Below are positions 41,545-50,267 of a stretch of DNA of 64,000 nucleotides, piece by piece. Numbering within the stretch: position 1 is the stretch's first letter; each line of letters opens with the position of its first letter. A model generated the notes under the pieces. That model saw only the letters and a program-made list of their open reading frames with translations, searched no databases and was not told where the DNA came from. The translations under genes and the position numbers were made by a program. This DNA is from Sphingomonas naphthae (GTDB taxonomy: Bacteria > Pseudomonadota > Alphaproteobacteria > Sphingomonadales > Sphingomonadaceae): positions 2,232,001 to 2,296,000 of the forward strand of contig NZ_CP117411.1 of NCBI RefSeq assembly GCF_028607085.1, in the 5' to 3' direction.

Positions 41545-42669
41545 TTACTCGTCGCGGCCGAAGCGTGTCGGCGCGTAGCGGTCGGGATCGATTCCGCCCA
41601 GCCAGCCCGGCATCGTCCGCCCCAGCACCAGCGCCGCCGCCATCGCCGCCGCCGCAGGCGCGGTCTGGATGCCGAAGCCGCCCTGCCCCGCGCACCAGAA
41701 GACGCCGGGGGCCTGTCCGTCGAAGCCGTAGACGGGCGCGCGATCGGGGCCGAAGCTGCGGAGGCCGGCCCAGGCGTGTTCGCGGGCGAGGATTTTCCAG
41801 TCGACGACTTTTTCCAGCCGGTCGATCGCCACCGCCATGTCGATTTCCTCGGGGGCGACGTCGTGCGCGGCGACTTCGGTTTCGTCGTGGGGGGAGAGCC
41901 AGATGCGGCCGCCGGCCTCGGGCTTGAAATAATAGCCGCCGCGCGCGTCCATCACGAGCGGCATGTCGGGCACGGCCGGGGGATCGATGCGGAGCTGGAC
42001 GATGGTGCGGCGGTAGGGGGTGATGGCGATCGGCTGCGCGCCGGCCATGGCCGCAACCGCGCTCGCCCAGGCGCCGGCTGCGTTGACGACGATTGCGGCA
42101 TTTACCGGGCCGGCGGGCGTGTCGATGCGCCAACGGCCGTCTTGGCGGGCAAGGCCGCGCACGGGGGCGTCGCACAGCAGGGTTACGCCAGCCTGCCTTG
42201 CGACCCGAAGGCAGGCGGCGTGGAGGGCGCCGACGTCGATGTCGCGGCAGGTGGGTTCGGCCAGCGCGCGATCGAACCCGGGGCGGAGACCGGGCAGGAT
42301 CGCCTCCAACTGGTCGCGCCCGACGGGCTCCAGCGCGACGCCCATGCCGGCGAAATCGGCCGCCAGCGCGTCCAGCGCGGAGCCGCCGCCGGGGCCGGCG
42401 AGGTGGAGTTCGCCGCGCGGGTGGAGGAAGCTCTCGCCGCCATATTCGGCCGGCGGCTTCTCCAGCCACGGCCCCGAGGCGCGGGTGAGCGGCTGTACGG
42501 CGGGGCCGCCATAGGTTTCGCTCCAGAACGCGGCCGAGCGCCCGGTGGAATGGCGGCCGGGCCGGTCCTCCCCCTCGATCAGCACCACGCGCGCGGCATC
42601 GCCGATGGCGGCGGCGAGGCTGGCGCCCGCCATGCCGGCGCCGATGATCGCGATATCGGTGGAAATCAT
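41545..42669 (-). CDS. FAD-dependent oxidoreductase, DAO family
   Basis: A 374-residue DAAO/GlyOx-type flavoenzyme. The FAD dinucleotide motif is DIAIIGAGMAGASLAAAIG at residues 5-23, followed by HSTGRSAAFWSETYGGPAV, the DIDVGALHAACLRVARQAG mid-block, VVNAAGAWASAVAAMAG, and AWAGLRSFGPDRAPVYGFDG at the C-terminal side. It may oxidise an amino acid or a related amine. Neighbours do not indicate the substrate. Confidence 0.88.
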   Translation of the reverse strand: MISTDIAIIGAGMAGASLAAAIGDAARVVLIEGEDRPGRHSTGRSAAFWSETYGGPAVQPLTRASGPWLEKPPAEYGGESFLHPRGELHLAGPGGGSALDALAADFAGMGVALEPVGRDQLEAILPGLRPGFDRALAEPTCRDIDVGALHAACLRVARQAGVTLLCDAPVRGLARQDGRWRIDTPAGPVNAAIVVNAAGAWASAVAAMAGAQPIAITPYRRTIVQLRIDPPAVPDMPLVMDARGGYYFKPEAGGRIWLSPHDETEVAAHDVAPEEIDMAVAIDRLEKVVDWKILAREHAWAGLRSFGPDRAPVYGFDGQAPGVFWCAGQGGFGIQTAPAAAAMAAALVLGRTMPGWLGGIDPDRYAPTRFGRDE

Positions 42670-42717
42670 CGCCGCTGGTTACGGTTTGGCAAGCCGCGCC
42701 GTCTAGGGGGTTGGCCC

Positions 42718-43185
42718 ATGATATACGGCCAGATCGCCTGCCTGACGCTGCTCGCCCTCCTCCTCGCCCGCGCGGCGTGGACGGATCTGCGGTCGCGAAT
42801 CATCTCCAACCCGCTCAACATCACGATCGCGCTGCTCGCGATCGTCTGGTGGGGCGTGTGCGGGCTCGATCCGTGGGGGATCGTTACGCAGCTCGCGATC
42901 GGGCTCGGCGTGTTCGCCTTCTTCACCCTGTTGTTCACGCTCAACCTGATCGGCGGGGGCGACGTGAAGCTGCTCGGCGCGCTCGGCCTGTGGCTGCCGT
43001 TGCAGCAGATGGCGACGATGCTGGTGTGGATGGCGATGCTGGGCGGCATCCTTTCGATCGTGATGCTGGTCGCGCACCGCATCCGCAAGGGCACGCTGGC
43101 GCCCGAAGTGCCCTACGGCGTGGCGATCGTTGTCGCGACCCTGCCGATCATAGCAAACCGAATCTTAACCATCCCGGCCGCATGA
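42718..43185 (+). CDS. cpaA: Prepilin peptidase CpaA/TadV
   Basis: A 155-residue A24 aspartic prepilin peptidase that processes Flp-type prepilins. The first catalytic Asp is in ARAAWTDLRSRIISNPLN (about residue 22) and the second in LNLIGGGDVKLLGALGL (about 80). The remainder is hydrophobic helices. It heads the Tad operon. Confidence 0.93.
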   Translation: MIYGQIACLTLLALLLARAAWTDLRSRIISNPLNITIALLAIVWWGVCGLDPWGIVTQLAIGLGVFAFFTLLFTLNLIGGGDVKLLGALGLWLPLQQMATMLVWMAMLGGILSIVMLVAHRIRKGTLAPEVPYGVAIVVATLPIIANRILTIPAA

Positions 43186-43228
43186 CGCCCTGAACGCCGG
43201 GATCATCCCGGCAGTCGGGGACGTGACA

Positions 43229-44254
43229 ATGGACGTGAGACGGCTTGCGCTGATGGTGGGCGCGCTGATGGTGGCGGCGGTTTCGGCCGTGATGGCCCGC
43301 AGCCTGTTCATGGGATCGGCGACCCCGCAGGCAGCGGCGTCCATGCCGGCGGCCCCGGTCGCCCCCACCGGCCCCGAGGTGCTGGTCGCGACCCGCGCCA
43401 TGCCGGTCGGCACCATCATCGGCCCGGACAGCTTCCGCTATCAGCCCTGGCCCTCCGAGCTGATCGAAAAGGCCTATTTCATCCGTGGCCAGTCCGAGGC
43501 GCAGACGCTGGTCGGCACGGTCGTGCGGCAGGCGACGAGCGCCGGCCAGCCGATCACGCAGGGTTCGCTGGTGAAGCCGGGCGATCGCGGCTTCCTCGCC
43601 GCAGCACTCGGGCCGGGGATGCGTGCCGTCACGGTCTCGGTTTCCGCGCAGAGCGGCGTCGCGGGCTTCGTGTTTCCGGGCGACCGGGTCGATCTGATCC
43701 TCGCCTCGCAGGTGACCGCCTCGGGTGACGACCAGCCGTTGCGCGCCTCCGAGACGATCGTCCGCAACCTGCGCGTGCTGGCCACCGATCAGCGCACCGA
43801 CAAGGTGACCGACGAGCAGGGCAAGACGATGGTCTCGGCCTTCTCCTCCGTCACGCTGGAGACCACGCCGCGCATCGCCGAGAAGATCGCCGTCGCCCAG
43901 TCGATCGGCACCCTCTCGCTCTCGCTCCGCCCGCTTGCCAACGACACCGCCGAACTGGAGCGCGCCATCGCCGCCGGCGAGGTGGATGTGCCGGCGACCG
44001 GCGGCGCCAAGGCGGAGAAGGACATGATCCTCGCCATTGCCAACCGCCCGTCGGACAGCGACACCAGCTACACCCTCGGCGCCGACGTCTCACGCTTCCA
44101 GCGCCGCTCGGTCCCGGTCGCGCAGCAGCCGATGGCGATGGGTGGCCCCGCCCCCGCGCCGGCCGCCCCTGCCCCCGCCTATCAGCCCACCGGCCCGGTC
44201 GTGCGCGTCGCGCGCGGCAATGCGGTCTCGGTCGTCGCGCTCGGAGCCAAATAA
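43229..44254 (+). CDS. cpaB: Flp pilus assembly protein CpaB/RcpC
   Basis: A 341-residue inner-membrane/periplasmic pilus assembly protein. An N-terminal anchor (LALMVGALMVAAVSAVMARS) is followed by an SAF-type domain (VLVATRAMPVGTIIGPDSF) and the RcpC/CpaB core (GMRAVTVSVSAQSGVAGFVF, DRVDLILASQVTASG). The GTG at 43223 is an alternative start; Shine-Dalgarno spacing favours ATG 43229. Confidence 0.93.
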   Translation: MDVRRLALMVGALMVAAVSAVMARSLFMGSATPQAAASMPAAPVAPTGPEVLVATRAMPVGTIIGPDSFRYQPWPSELIEKAYFIRGQSEAQTLVGTVVRQATSAGQPITQGSLVKPGDRGFLAAALGPGMRAVTVSVSAQSGVAGFVFPGDRVDLILASQVTASGDDQPLRASETIVRNLRVLATDQRTDKVTDEQGKTMVSAFSSVTLETTPRIAEKIAVAQSIGTLSLSLRPLANDTAELERAIAAGEVDVPATGGAKAEKDMILAIANRPSDSDTSYTLGADVSRFQRRSVPVAQQPMAMGGPAPAPAAPAPAYQPTGPVVRVARGNAVSVVALGAK

Positions 44255-44255
44255 G

Positions 44256-45839
44256 ATGCGCCGCCTCTCCCTCCTCGCCATCGCCGCCGTCCTCTCGGCG
44301 CCCGCACAGGCGGCCCCCGCCCGCACCTCGCTGCGCCCCGCCGCGCCGGCCGCGACCGGCAACGCGCCGATCCCGCAGGCGATGATGTCGATGACCAGCA
44401 CCTCGACCGACACGACGCTGTCGGTGGGCGCCGGCCGCCTCGTCAATCTGCCGCGCGCCATGGCCGACCTGTTCGTCGCCGACGACAAGGTCGCCGACGT
44501 GCAGGTGAAGAGCCCGACCCAGCTCTACATCTTTGGCAAGAGCGGCGGCGAGACGACCGTCTCCGCCACCGATCGCGCCGGCAACGTCGTGTGGACCAGC
44601 ACCGTGCGGGTCGGCACCAACATCGGCTCGCTCGCCCAGATGCTGAAGATCGCGATGCCCGATTCGGACATTCGCGTGACGGTGATGAACGGCCTCGTCC
44701 TGCTGACCGGCAACGTCAGCTCGCCGGGCGAGATCGAAGAGGCGCAGCGTCTCGCGCAGGCGCTGGCCGGCGAGGGCGCGCAGGTGGTGACCCGCCTCAA
44801 GACGCCGGTGCCGTTGCAGGTGAACCTGTCGGTCCGCATCGCCGAGGTCAGCCGCGATCTCGCCAAGCAGATCGGCGTGAACCTGCTGAGCCGCGACACG
44901 TCCGGCGGCTTCCTCTTCGGGATCAGCCGGGGCAATCCGGGCACGATCTCGACCGTCCAGCCCGGCGACCCCCTGGGTCGAGTGGCGGGAAGCACGGGCT
45001 ACAGCTTCGCGCCGAAGGCCGGCAGCACGATGCTGGGTGCCGCCGGCAAGTTCATGGGCCTGGACATCCTCAGCACGCTCGACCTCGCCGAGACCGACGG
45101 CCTCGTCAGCACGCTCGCCGAGCCGAACCTGACCGCCATCTCGGGCGAGACGGCCAGCTTCCTGGCGGGCGGTGAGATCCCCGTGCCGCTGGCGCAGGGC
45201 CTGGGCGCCGTCTCGGTCGAATATAAGCAATATGGCGTCAGCCTGTCCTTCACGCCGACCGTCTTTTCGGACGGGCGCATCTCGCTGCGCGTGCGGCCGG
45301 AAGTGTCGCAGCTGTCCAGCGCCGGATCGGTGACGGTGAGCGGCTTCACCATCCCCGGCATCACCACGCGCCGGGTGGAGACGACGATCGAGCTGGGATC
45401 GGGCCAGTCGTTCATGATCGGCGGGCTGCTTTCCAACAACACCAACAATTCGACCGACAAGGCACCGTTTCTGGGCGACCTGCCGATCCTGGGCGCGCTG
45501 TTCCGATCGAACAATTTCCGCCGTCAGCAGACCGAACTGGTCGTCATCATCACGCCCTATCTGGTGCGCCCGGTCGCGGCCGGATCGATCGCGCTGCCGA
45601 CCGACGGCTATCGCGCGCCGACCGACGGCGAGCGGCTCCTGCTGGGCAAGAGCGCGAGCGGCAAGAGCGGCGCGCGGGCGCCCCGGCCGATGCTGTCCAC
45701 GCCGACCTTTTCGGACCGTACCGGCAGCGCCGACGCCGCCATCGCCGGCCCGACCGCCGCCACCTCGGCCGCGCTGGCCAAGGCATCGGGCCCCGGCGGC
45801 GCGACCATCACCAACGTCCTGCGCCCCGTCGTCAAGTGA
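44256..45839 (+). CDS. cpaC: Outer-membrane secretin CpaC/RcpA
   Basis: A 527-residue secretin of the Flp pilus. Signal peptide (MRRLSLLAIAAVLSAPAQAA), an N-terminal pilus-type domain (VGAGRLVNLPRAMADLFVAD), a BON-like section (DIRVTVMNGLVLLTGNVSSP), then the secretin core with LVSTLAEPNLTAISGETASF, GVSLSFTPTVFSDGRISLRV and SFMIGGLLSNNTNNSTDKAP. The stop is followed by cpaD after 17 bases. Confidence 0.95.
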   Translation: MRRLSLLAIAAVLSAPAQAAPARTSLRPAAPAATGNAPIPQAMMSMTSTSTDTTLSVGAGRLVNLPRAMADLFVADDKVADVQVKSPTQLYIFGKSGGETTVSATDRAGNVVWTSTVRVGTNIGSLAQMLKIAMPDSDIRVTVMNGLVLLTGNVSSPGEIEEAQRLAQALAGEGAQVVTRLKTPVPLQVNLSVRIAEVSRDLAKQIGVNLLSRDTSGGFLFGISRGNPGTISTVQPGDPLGRVAGSTGYSFAPKAGSTMLGAAGKFMGLDILSTLDLAETDGLVSTLAEPNLTAISGETASFLAGGEIPVPLAQGLGAVSVEYKQYGVSLSFTPTVFSDGRISLRVRPEVSQLSSAGSVTVSGFTIPGITTRRVETTIELGSGQSFMIGGLLSNNTNNSTDKAPFLGDLPILGALFRSNNFRRQQTELVVIITPYLVRPVAAGSIALPTDGYRAPTDGERLLLGKSASGKSGARAPRPMLSTPTFSDRTGSADAAIAGPTAATSAALAKASGPGGATITNVLRPVVK

Positions 45840-45856
45840 CACCGGAGAGAATGAGC

Positions 45857-46237
45857 ATGAAGCCCCTCCCCTTCCTCCTCCTCGCCGGCGCTTTGTCGCT
45901 CGGCGGCTGCATGGGCACCGAAAATCGCGGCGTGGACAGCGTCCATGTGCCGATGGTGACGCGCACCGCCACCGGCGCGGTCGCCAGCGTCCCCGGCTGC
46001 CCGGACTGGAGCCGCCCGGTCGGCACGGAACTGACGTCCTCCACCACCTCGGACTATGGCTGCGCGACCCGCAGCAATCTGGCGGCGATGATCGCCGATC
46101 CGATGGACCTGATCACGCCGAAAAGCTCCACCGCGACCGACCCCTATGTCGCCGCGAAGGGGATCAAGAGCTGGCGCGATACGCCCGCCAGCGGCAGCAA
46201 GGGCCTGGAAAAAGTCACCACGGGGGCGTCCAAGTGA
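45857..46237 (+). CDS. cpaD: CpaD-like pilus lipoprotein
   Basis: A 126-residue lipoprotein with lipobox LSLGGC around residue 17. The mature part contains CPDWSRPVGTELTSSTTSDY and GCATRSNLAAMIADPMDLI, matching the CpaD C-terminal pattern (GC-T--NLA-M-A-P-DL). CpaD proteins are often near 200 residues, so this is a short form. ATG 45857 fits the Shine-Dalgarno GGAGA; 45851 is possible. Confidence 0.88.
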   Translation: MKPLPFLLLAGALSLGGCMGTENRGVDSVHVPMVTRTATGAVASVPGCPDWSRPVGTELTSSTTSDYGCATRSNLAAMIADPMDLITPKSSTATDPYVAAKGIKSWRDTPASGSKGLEKVTTGASK

Positions 46238-47493
46238 CCGCGCATTTCAACCCGCGCCATGCCGGCGTGCGTGATCCGTTCAGCGCCTATCTGTTCGACG
46301 AAAGCGCCTCCCACATCGTGCGCGAGGTGGCGAGCGAGTTCGGCTGGCCGCACGAGCGCATCTTCGATGGCGGGCTGCGCGCCGCAGCGCAGGGCCTTGC
46401 CGTGGCCGCGAGCCCGTCTATCCTGCTGGTCGACATCTCCGACGCGGCCGATCCGCTGGTCGATATCGACGCGCTGGCCGAAGTGGTCGAGCCGGGGACG
46501 ATCGTGATCGCCTGCGGGCCGATCAACGACATCCAGCTCTATCGCGGCCTCGTCCAGTCGGGGATGCACGATTATCTGCCCAAGCCGCTGACGCGCGCGG
46601 CGCTGATGGAAGCCTTCGCCGACGCGCAGAACACATTGCTGAACCCGCGCGGCGGCGAGGGCGAGACCGAGCGGCCGCATGTGCAGACCGCCGTGATAGG
46701 CGTGCGCGGCGGCGTGGGCGCCACCACCGTCGCCGCCTCGCTCGCGCACAGCCTGGGCGACGCGCACGCCCGCACGACCGCCCTGCTCGACCTCGACGTG
46801 CATTTCGGCACCGGTGCGCTGGCGCTCGATCTGGAGCCGGGTCGCGGGCTCACCGATGCGATCGAGAACCCCAGCCGCATCGACGGCCTGTTCCTCGAAC
46901 GCGCATTGGTGCGCGCCAACGACAAGCTCTCGGTCCTGTCGGCCGAGGCACCGATCAACCAGCCGCTGACCGGCGACGGCTCCGCCTTCTTCCAGTTGCA
47001 GGAGGAATTGCGCCAGAGCTTCGACTGCACCGTGGTCGATCTGCCGCGCCACATGCTGGTGCAGCATCCGGGGCTGCTGCACGATGCGGCCGTCACCGTG
47101 GTAGTCACCGATTTCACGCTGGCCGCAACCCGCGACACGATCCGCGTGCTGGCGTGGCTGAAGGCCAATGCCCCGCGCTCGACGCCGCTCGTCGTCGTCA
47201 ACCGCGTGGCGCCGACCGGGGGCGAGATCAGCCGCAAGGATTTCGAGGCGTCGATCGAGCGCGCGGTGGATATCGTCCTGCCGCTCGACACCAAGCTGTC
47301 GATCCAGGCGGCGAAGCTGGGCAAGCCGCTGGCCGAGGTCGCCAAGTCGGCGAAGCTCGGCCACGCCCTCGCCTCGATCGCGACGCGCGTGCTGTCGGCC
47401 TCGGGCGATACCGAGGTTGCGGCCAAGGGTGACGGCAAGTCGCTGATCGGCCGCCTCGGCGACTTCAAGAGCCTGCTGGCCAAGAAGCCCTGA
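46234..47493 (+). CDS. cpaE: Pilus localisation ATPase CpaE/TadZ
   Basis: A 419-residue MinD-like ATPase that positions the Tad machine. A receiver-like N-terminal domain (residues 20-140, IVIACGPINDIQLYRGLVQS) precedes the P-loop domain with deviant Walker A GVRGGVGATTVAASLAHSL (about 155) and LLDLDVHFGTGALALDLEPG. The start is GTG overlapping the cpaD stop (GTGA). It is followed directly by tadB; cpaF, usually next, is missing. Confidence 0.93.
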   Translation: MTAHFNPRHAGVRDPFSAYLFDESASHIVREVASEFGWPHERIFDGGLRAAAQGLAVAASPSILLVDISDAADPLVDIDALAEVVEPGTIVIACGPINDIQLYRGLVQSGMHDYLPKPLTRAALMEAFADAQNTLLNPRGGEGETERPHVQTAVIGVRGGVGATTVAASLAHSLGDAHARTTALLDLDVHFGTGALALDLEPGRGLTDAIENPSRIDGLFLERALVRANDKLSVLSAEAPINQPLTGDGSAFFQLQEELRQSFDCTVVDLPRHMLVQHPGLLHDAAVTVVVTDFTLAATRDTIRVLAWLKANAPRSTPLVVVNRVAPTGGEISRKDFEASIERAVDIVLPLDTKLSIQAAKLGKPLAEVAKSAKLGHALASIATRVLSASGDTEVAAKGDGKSLIGRLGDFKSLLAKKP

Positions 47494-48449
47494 TGAGCCC
47501 GCTCGTCATCTTCCTGTTGCTGGCGGCGACCGGCGGCCTGATCGCCTACGGCTTTTCCGGCCCGACGCCCGCCAAGGCGGCGCAGCGCCGGCTGAAGGGC
47601 GTCCGCACGCGCTATGCGCCGGAGACGGGCGAGGTGCAGATGCGCCGCATCGCCACGCCGCAGAACAGCTCGCTCGACAGCTGGTTCGGCCGGATGATCC
47701 CGCGCCCGGCCCTGCTGCGCCAGCGGCTGGAGATGACGGGCCGCTCCTGGACGCTCGCCCAATATTCGATCGCCTCGGGCGGGCTCACCCTGTTCACCTG
47801 GGTGTCGCTCGGCTTTCAGGGCTTTCCCTTGTTCCTCACCTTCCTGCTCGGCCTCGCCGTCGGCGTGGGGCTGCCGCATCTCGTCGTCAGCAAGCTGATC
47901 GCGCGGCGCGTGGCGGCATTCACCGCGCGTTTCCCCGACGCGATCGACCTGCTGGTGCGCGGCCTGCGGTCCGGCCTGCCGATCGGCGAGACGCTCGGCG
48001 TGGTCGGCCACGAAGTGCCCGGCCCGGTCGGCGTCGAGTTTCGCGGCGTGACCGATCGGATGCGGATCGGCCGCACCATGGATCAGGCCTTGCAGGAAAC
48101 CGCCGACCGGCTGCTGACGGCGGAATTCCAGTTCTTCGTCATCAGCCTGGCGATCCAGCGCGAGACCGGCGGCAATCTGGCCGAAACGCTCTCCAACCTG
48201 GCCGAAGTGCTCCGCAAGCGCAGCCAGATGAAGCTGAAGGTGAAGGCGATGTCGTCCGAATCCAAGGCGTCGGCCTGGATCATCGGCGTGCTGCCGTTCC
48301 TCGTCTTCGGCCTCATCAGCTTCATCAACCCCGGCTACATGCACGGCTTCTTCCACGACGAGCGGCTGATGATCGTGGGGCTCGGCGGGCTCGGCTGGAT
48401 GGGCGTGGGCGTCTTCATCATGTCCCGCATGATAAACTTCGAGATTTGA
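47493..48449 (+). CDS. tadB: Tad pilus inner-membrane protein TadB
   Basis: A 318-residue T2SS F-domain platform protein. The F domain (about residues 145-275) carries FTARFPDAIDLLVRGLRSGL, PIGETLGVVGHEVPGPVGVE and LAIQRETGGNLAETLSNLAE. Membrane helices lie at the N-terminus, at 88-125 and at the C-terminal end. Its ATG overlaps the cpaE stop (TGATG). Confidence 0.95.
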   Translation: MSPLVIFLLLAATGGLIAYGFSGPTPAKAAQRRLKGVRTRYAPETGEVQMRRIATPQNSSLDSWFGRMIPRPALLRQRLEMTGRSWTLAQYSIASGGLTLFTWVSLGFQGFPLFLTFLLGLAVGVGLPHLVVSKLIARRVAAFTARFPDAIDLLVRGLRSGLPIGETLGVVGHEVPGPVGVEFRGVTDRMRIGRTMDQALQETADRLLTAEFQFFVISLAIQRETGGNLAETLSNLAEVLRKRSQMKLKVKAMSSESKASAWIIGVLPFLVFGLISFINPGYMHGFFHDERLMIVGLGGLGWMGVGVFIMSRMINFEI

Positions 48450-48453
48450 TCCG

Positions 48454-49440
48454 ATGAGCGCGAACCCGACCCTGATGGGCATCGACATGATCGCGGTGGC
48501 GACGATGATGGCGGGCGGCGCCGTCTTCGCGCTGCTGGTGGCGCTCTATGCCGCCATGACCGTGCGCGACCCGATGGCGCGGCGCGTGAAGGCGCTCAAC
48601 GAACGGCGCGAGCAGCTGAAGGCGGGCATCATCGCCTCGGCCTCGCGTCGGCGCGCCAAGATCGGCGTGTCGAGCCTCACGACCGATCGGATGCGGACCT
48701 TCCTGTCCTCGCTCCGCGTGTTGCAGGAAAGCCAGCTGAAACATTCGCAGCTGATGCTCACCCGCGCCGGCATCCGATCGAAGGATGCGGCGATCGCGGT
48801 GATCTTTTGCCGGCTCGCGCTGCCGCTGCTGATCGGCGGCACCACGATCATCGGCCTCTATCTGATCGATTGGTTCCCCGATTGGGGGCCGTTCAAACGC
48901 TACGCCGTGGTCGCGGTGACGCTGGTGCTGACCTACAAGGCGCCCGACCTGTGGGTGAAGAACAGGGTCACCAAGCGGACCGCCGCGATCCGCAAGGGCC
49001 TGCCCGACGCGCTCGACCTGCTGGTGATCTGCGCCGAGGCGGGGCTCACGGTGGACGCCGCCTTCCAGCGCGTCGCACGCGAGCTGGGCAAGGGCTATCC
49101 CGAACTCGGCGACGAATTCGCGCTGACTGCGATCGAACTGGGCTTCCTGACCGATCGCCGCACCGCCTTCGAGAATCTGGCGCAGCGCGTCGATCTGGAA
49201 TCGGTGCGCGGTGTCGTGACGACGATGATCCAGACCGAGAAATACGGCACGCCGCTCGCCTCCTCGCTCCGCGTGCTGGCCGCCGAATTCCGCCACGAGC
49301 GGATGATGAAGGCCGAGGAGAAAGCCGCGCGCCTGCCCGCGATCATGACCGTGCCGCTGATCCTGTTCATCCTGCCGGTGCTGTTCGTCGTGATCCTGGG
49401 GCCGGCGGCCTGCTCGATCTCGGATAATGTGCTGAAATAG
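48454..49440 (+). CDS. tadC: Tad pilus inner-membrane protein TadC
   Basis: A 328-residue T2SS F-domain partner of TadB. The domain spans LPDALDLLVICAEAGLTVDA to MIQTEKYGTPLASSLRVLAA, and the C-terminal helices contain LPAIMTVPLILFILPVLFVV. It is the last gene of the operon; hairpins follow within 25 bases. Confidence 0.95.
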   Translation: MSANPTLMGIDMIAVATMMAGGAVFALLVALYAAMTVRDPMARRVKALNERREQLKAGIIASASRRRAKIGVSSLTTDRMRTFLSSLRVLQESQLKHSQLMLTRAGIRSKDAAIAVIFCRLALPLLIGGTTIIGLYLIDWFPDWGPFKRYAVVAVTLVLTYKAPDLWVKNRVTKRTAAIRKGLPDALDLLVICAEAGLTVDAAFQRVARELGKGYPELGDEFALTAIELGFLTDRRTAFENLAQRVDLESVRGVVTTMIQTEKYGTPLASSLRVLAAEFRHERMMKAEEKAARLPAIMTVPLILFILPVLFVVILGPAACSISDNVLK

Positions 49441-49460
49441 GTCAGCTACGCTGACGGGCG

Positions 49461-49536
49461 GCACCAGCCCGCTCCCCCACCCGGCCACCCATAAGATACT
49501 GCCGTTGGGTGGCCGGGTGGGGGAGCGGGCTGGTGC
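49461..49536. repeat. 31-bp perfect inverted repeat after tadC
   Basis: The arms 49461-49491 and 49506-49536 are perfectly complementary over 31 bases (start GCACCAGCCCGCTCCCCCAC) with a 14-nt spacer. A perfect stem this long is beyond a normal terminator and is best read as an extragenic element that may also terminate the Tad transcript. Confidence 0.88.
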
Positions 49537-49540
49537 TGCC

Positions 49541-49569
49541 ACGATGGTTCAGCTTGGCTGAACCATCGT
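49541..49569 (+). terminator. 13-bp perfect hairpin
   Basis: ACGATGGTTCAGC (49541-49553) pairs perfectly with GCTGAACCATCGT (49557-49569) over a TTG loop. It follows the 31-bp inverted repeat and lies 58 bases before the next ATG. No T-run is present. Confidence 0.6.
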
Positions 49570-49626
49570 CTAGGAACGGTCCCGGGGTCGGATCGTTACG
49601 CCTCCAACTGTATTCGGGAGAGCGTG

Positions 49627-50133
49627 ATGCCGGCCTTTACCACCAACCAATGGGCGATCCTGTTTCTGGTACTCGTGCTGGGCTGGGTGCTGGGCCTCGC
49701 CTCGCGATCGGGCGGCGCCAGGTGGAAACGCGCGCTGGCCGCCGAGCGCGAGGAGCGCGCGATCGAACGCGAGCGCCATGCGCAGGAAATCGCGGCGCTC
49801 AACACGCGCATCGTCGATCTGGAGGCGCGCCCGGTGCCGGTCGCGGCCCCCGTCGCCGCGCTAGATCCGAGGGCGGAAACACCCGTCACCGGCCGCGCCA
49901 AGTCCGACGACCTCTCGCTGATCCACGGCATCGGCCCGGTCGGCGAGCGCCGCCTGAACGAGCAGGGCATCCACAGCTACCGCGACATCATCGCGCTCGA
50001 CGCCAACCGCAAATCCGCGCTGGAATCCCGCGTGGGCGCGCCCGCCGGCACGATCGATCAGGACCGCTGGCAGGAACAGGCGATCGCACTGGAAGAACGC
50101 GGCGTGGACGAACATCGCCGGGTTTTCGGGTAG
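49627..50133 (+). CDS. Membrane-anchored helix-hairpin-helix protein
   Basis: A 168-residue protein. One N-terminal helix (NQWAILFLVLVLGWVLGLAS), a charged coiled coil (ALAAEREERAIERERHAQEI), then a helix-hairpin-helix/NuoE-L21-like motif, DDLSLIHGIGPVGERRLNEQ. The DDL-I-GIGP-xE-LN pattern is seen in several unrelated small alphaproteobacterial proteins. Function unknown. A strong terminator follows. Confidence 0.75.
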   Translation: MPAFTTNQWAILFLVLVLGWVLGLASRSGGARWKRALAAEREERAIERERHAQEIAALNTRIVDLEARPVPVAAPVAALDPRAETPVTGRAKSDDLSLIHGIGPVGERRLNEQGIHSYRDIIALDANRKSALESRVGAPAGTIDQDRWQEQAIALEERGVDEHRRVFG

Positions 50134-50139
50134 GGTTTC

Positions 50140-50166
50140 AGCCGCCAGCTACCTCGGCGGCTTTTT
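50140..50166 (+). terminator. Intrinsic terminator
   Basis: AGCCGCC (50140-50146) pairs with GGCGGCT (50156-50162) over a nine-base loop, and the T-run TTTTT (50162-50166) follows directly. It is the textbook form and ends the helix-hairpin-helix gene. Confidence 0.9.
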
Positions 50167-50170
50167 CCTA

Positions 50171-50244
50171 ACCGTTCGTGTCGAGCGAAGTCGAGACACC
50201 TTTACGTGGGGCACATCCCTCGACTACGCTCGGGACGAACGGCG
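50171..50244. repeat. Extragenic palindrome (GAGCGAAGTCGAG family)
   Basis: CCGTTCGTGTCGAGCGAAGTC and CGACTACGCTCGGGACGAACGG form an inverted pair around a short middle. It shares the core GAGCGAAGTCGAG with the element at 2826-2915. It is non-coding. Confidence 0.75.
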
Positions 50245-50267
50245 TCTAAGCGCGGACGCCCGTTCGA

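Noticed and set aside
46572-48488. A 638-codon minus-strand frame across cpaE-tadB
   Set aside because: It is antisense to two well-supported genes and changes character half way.
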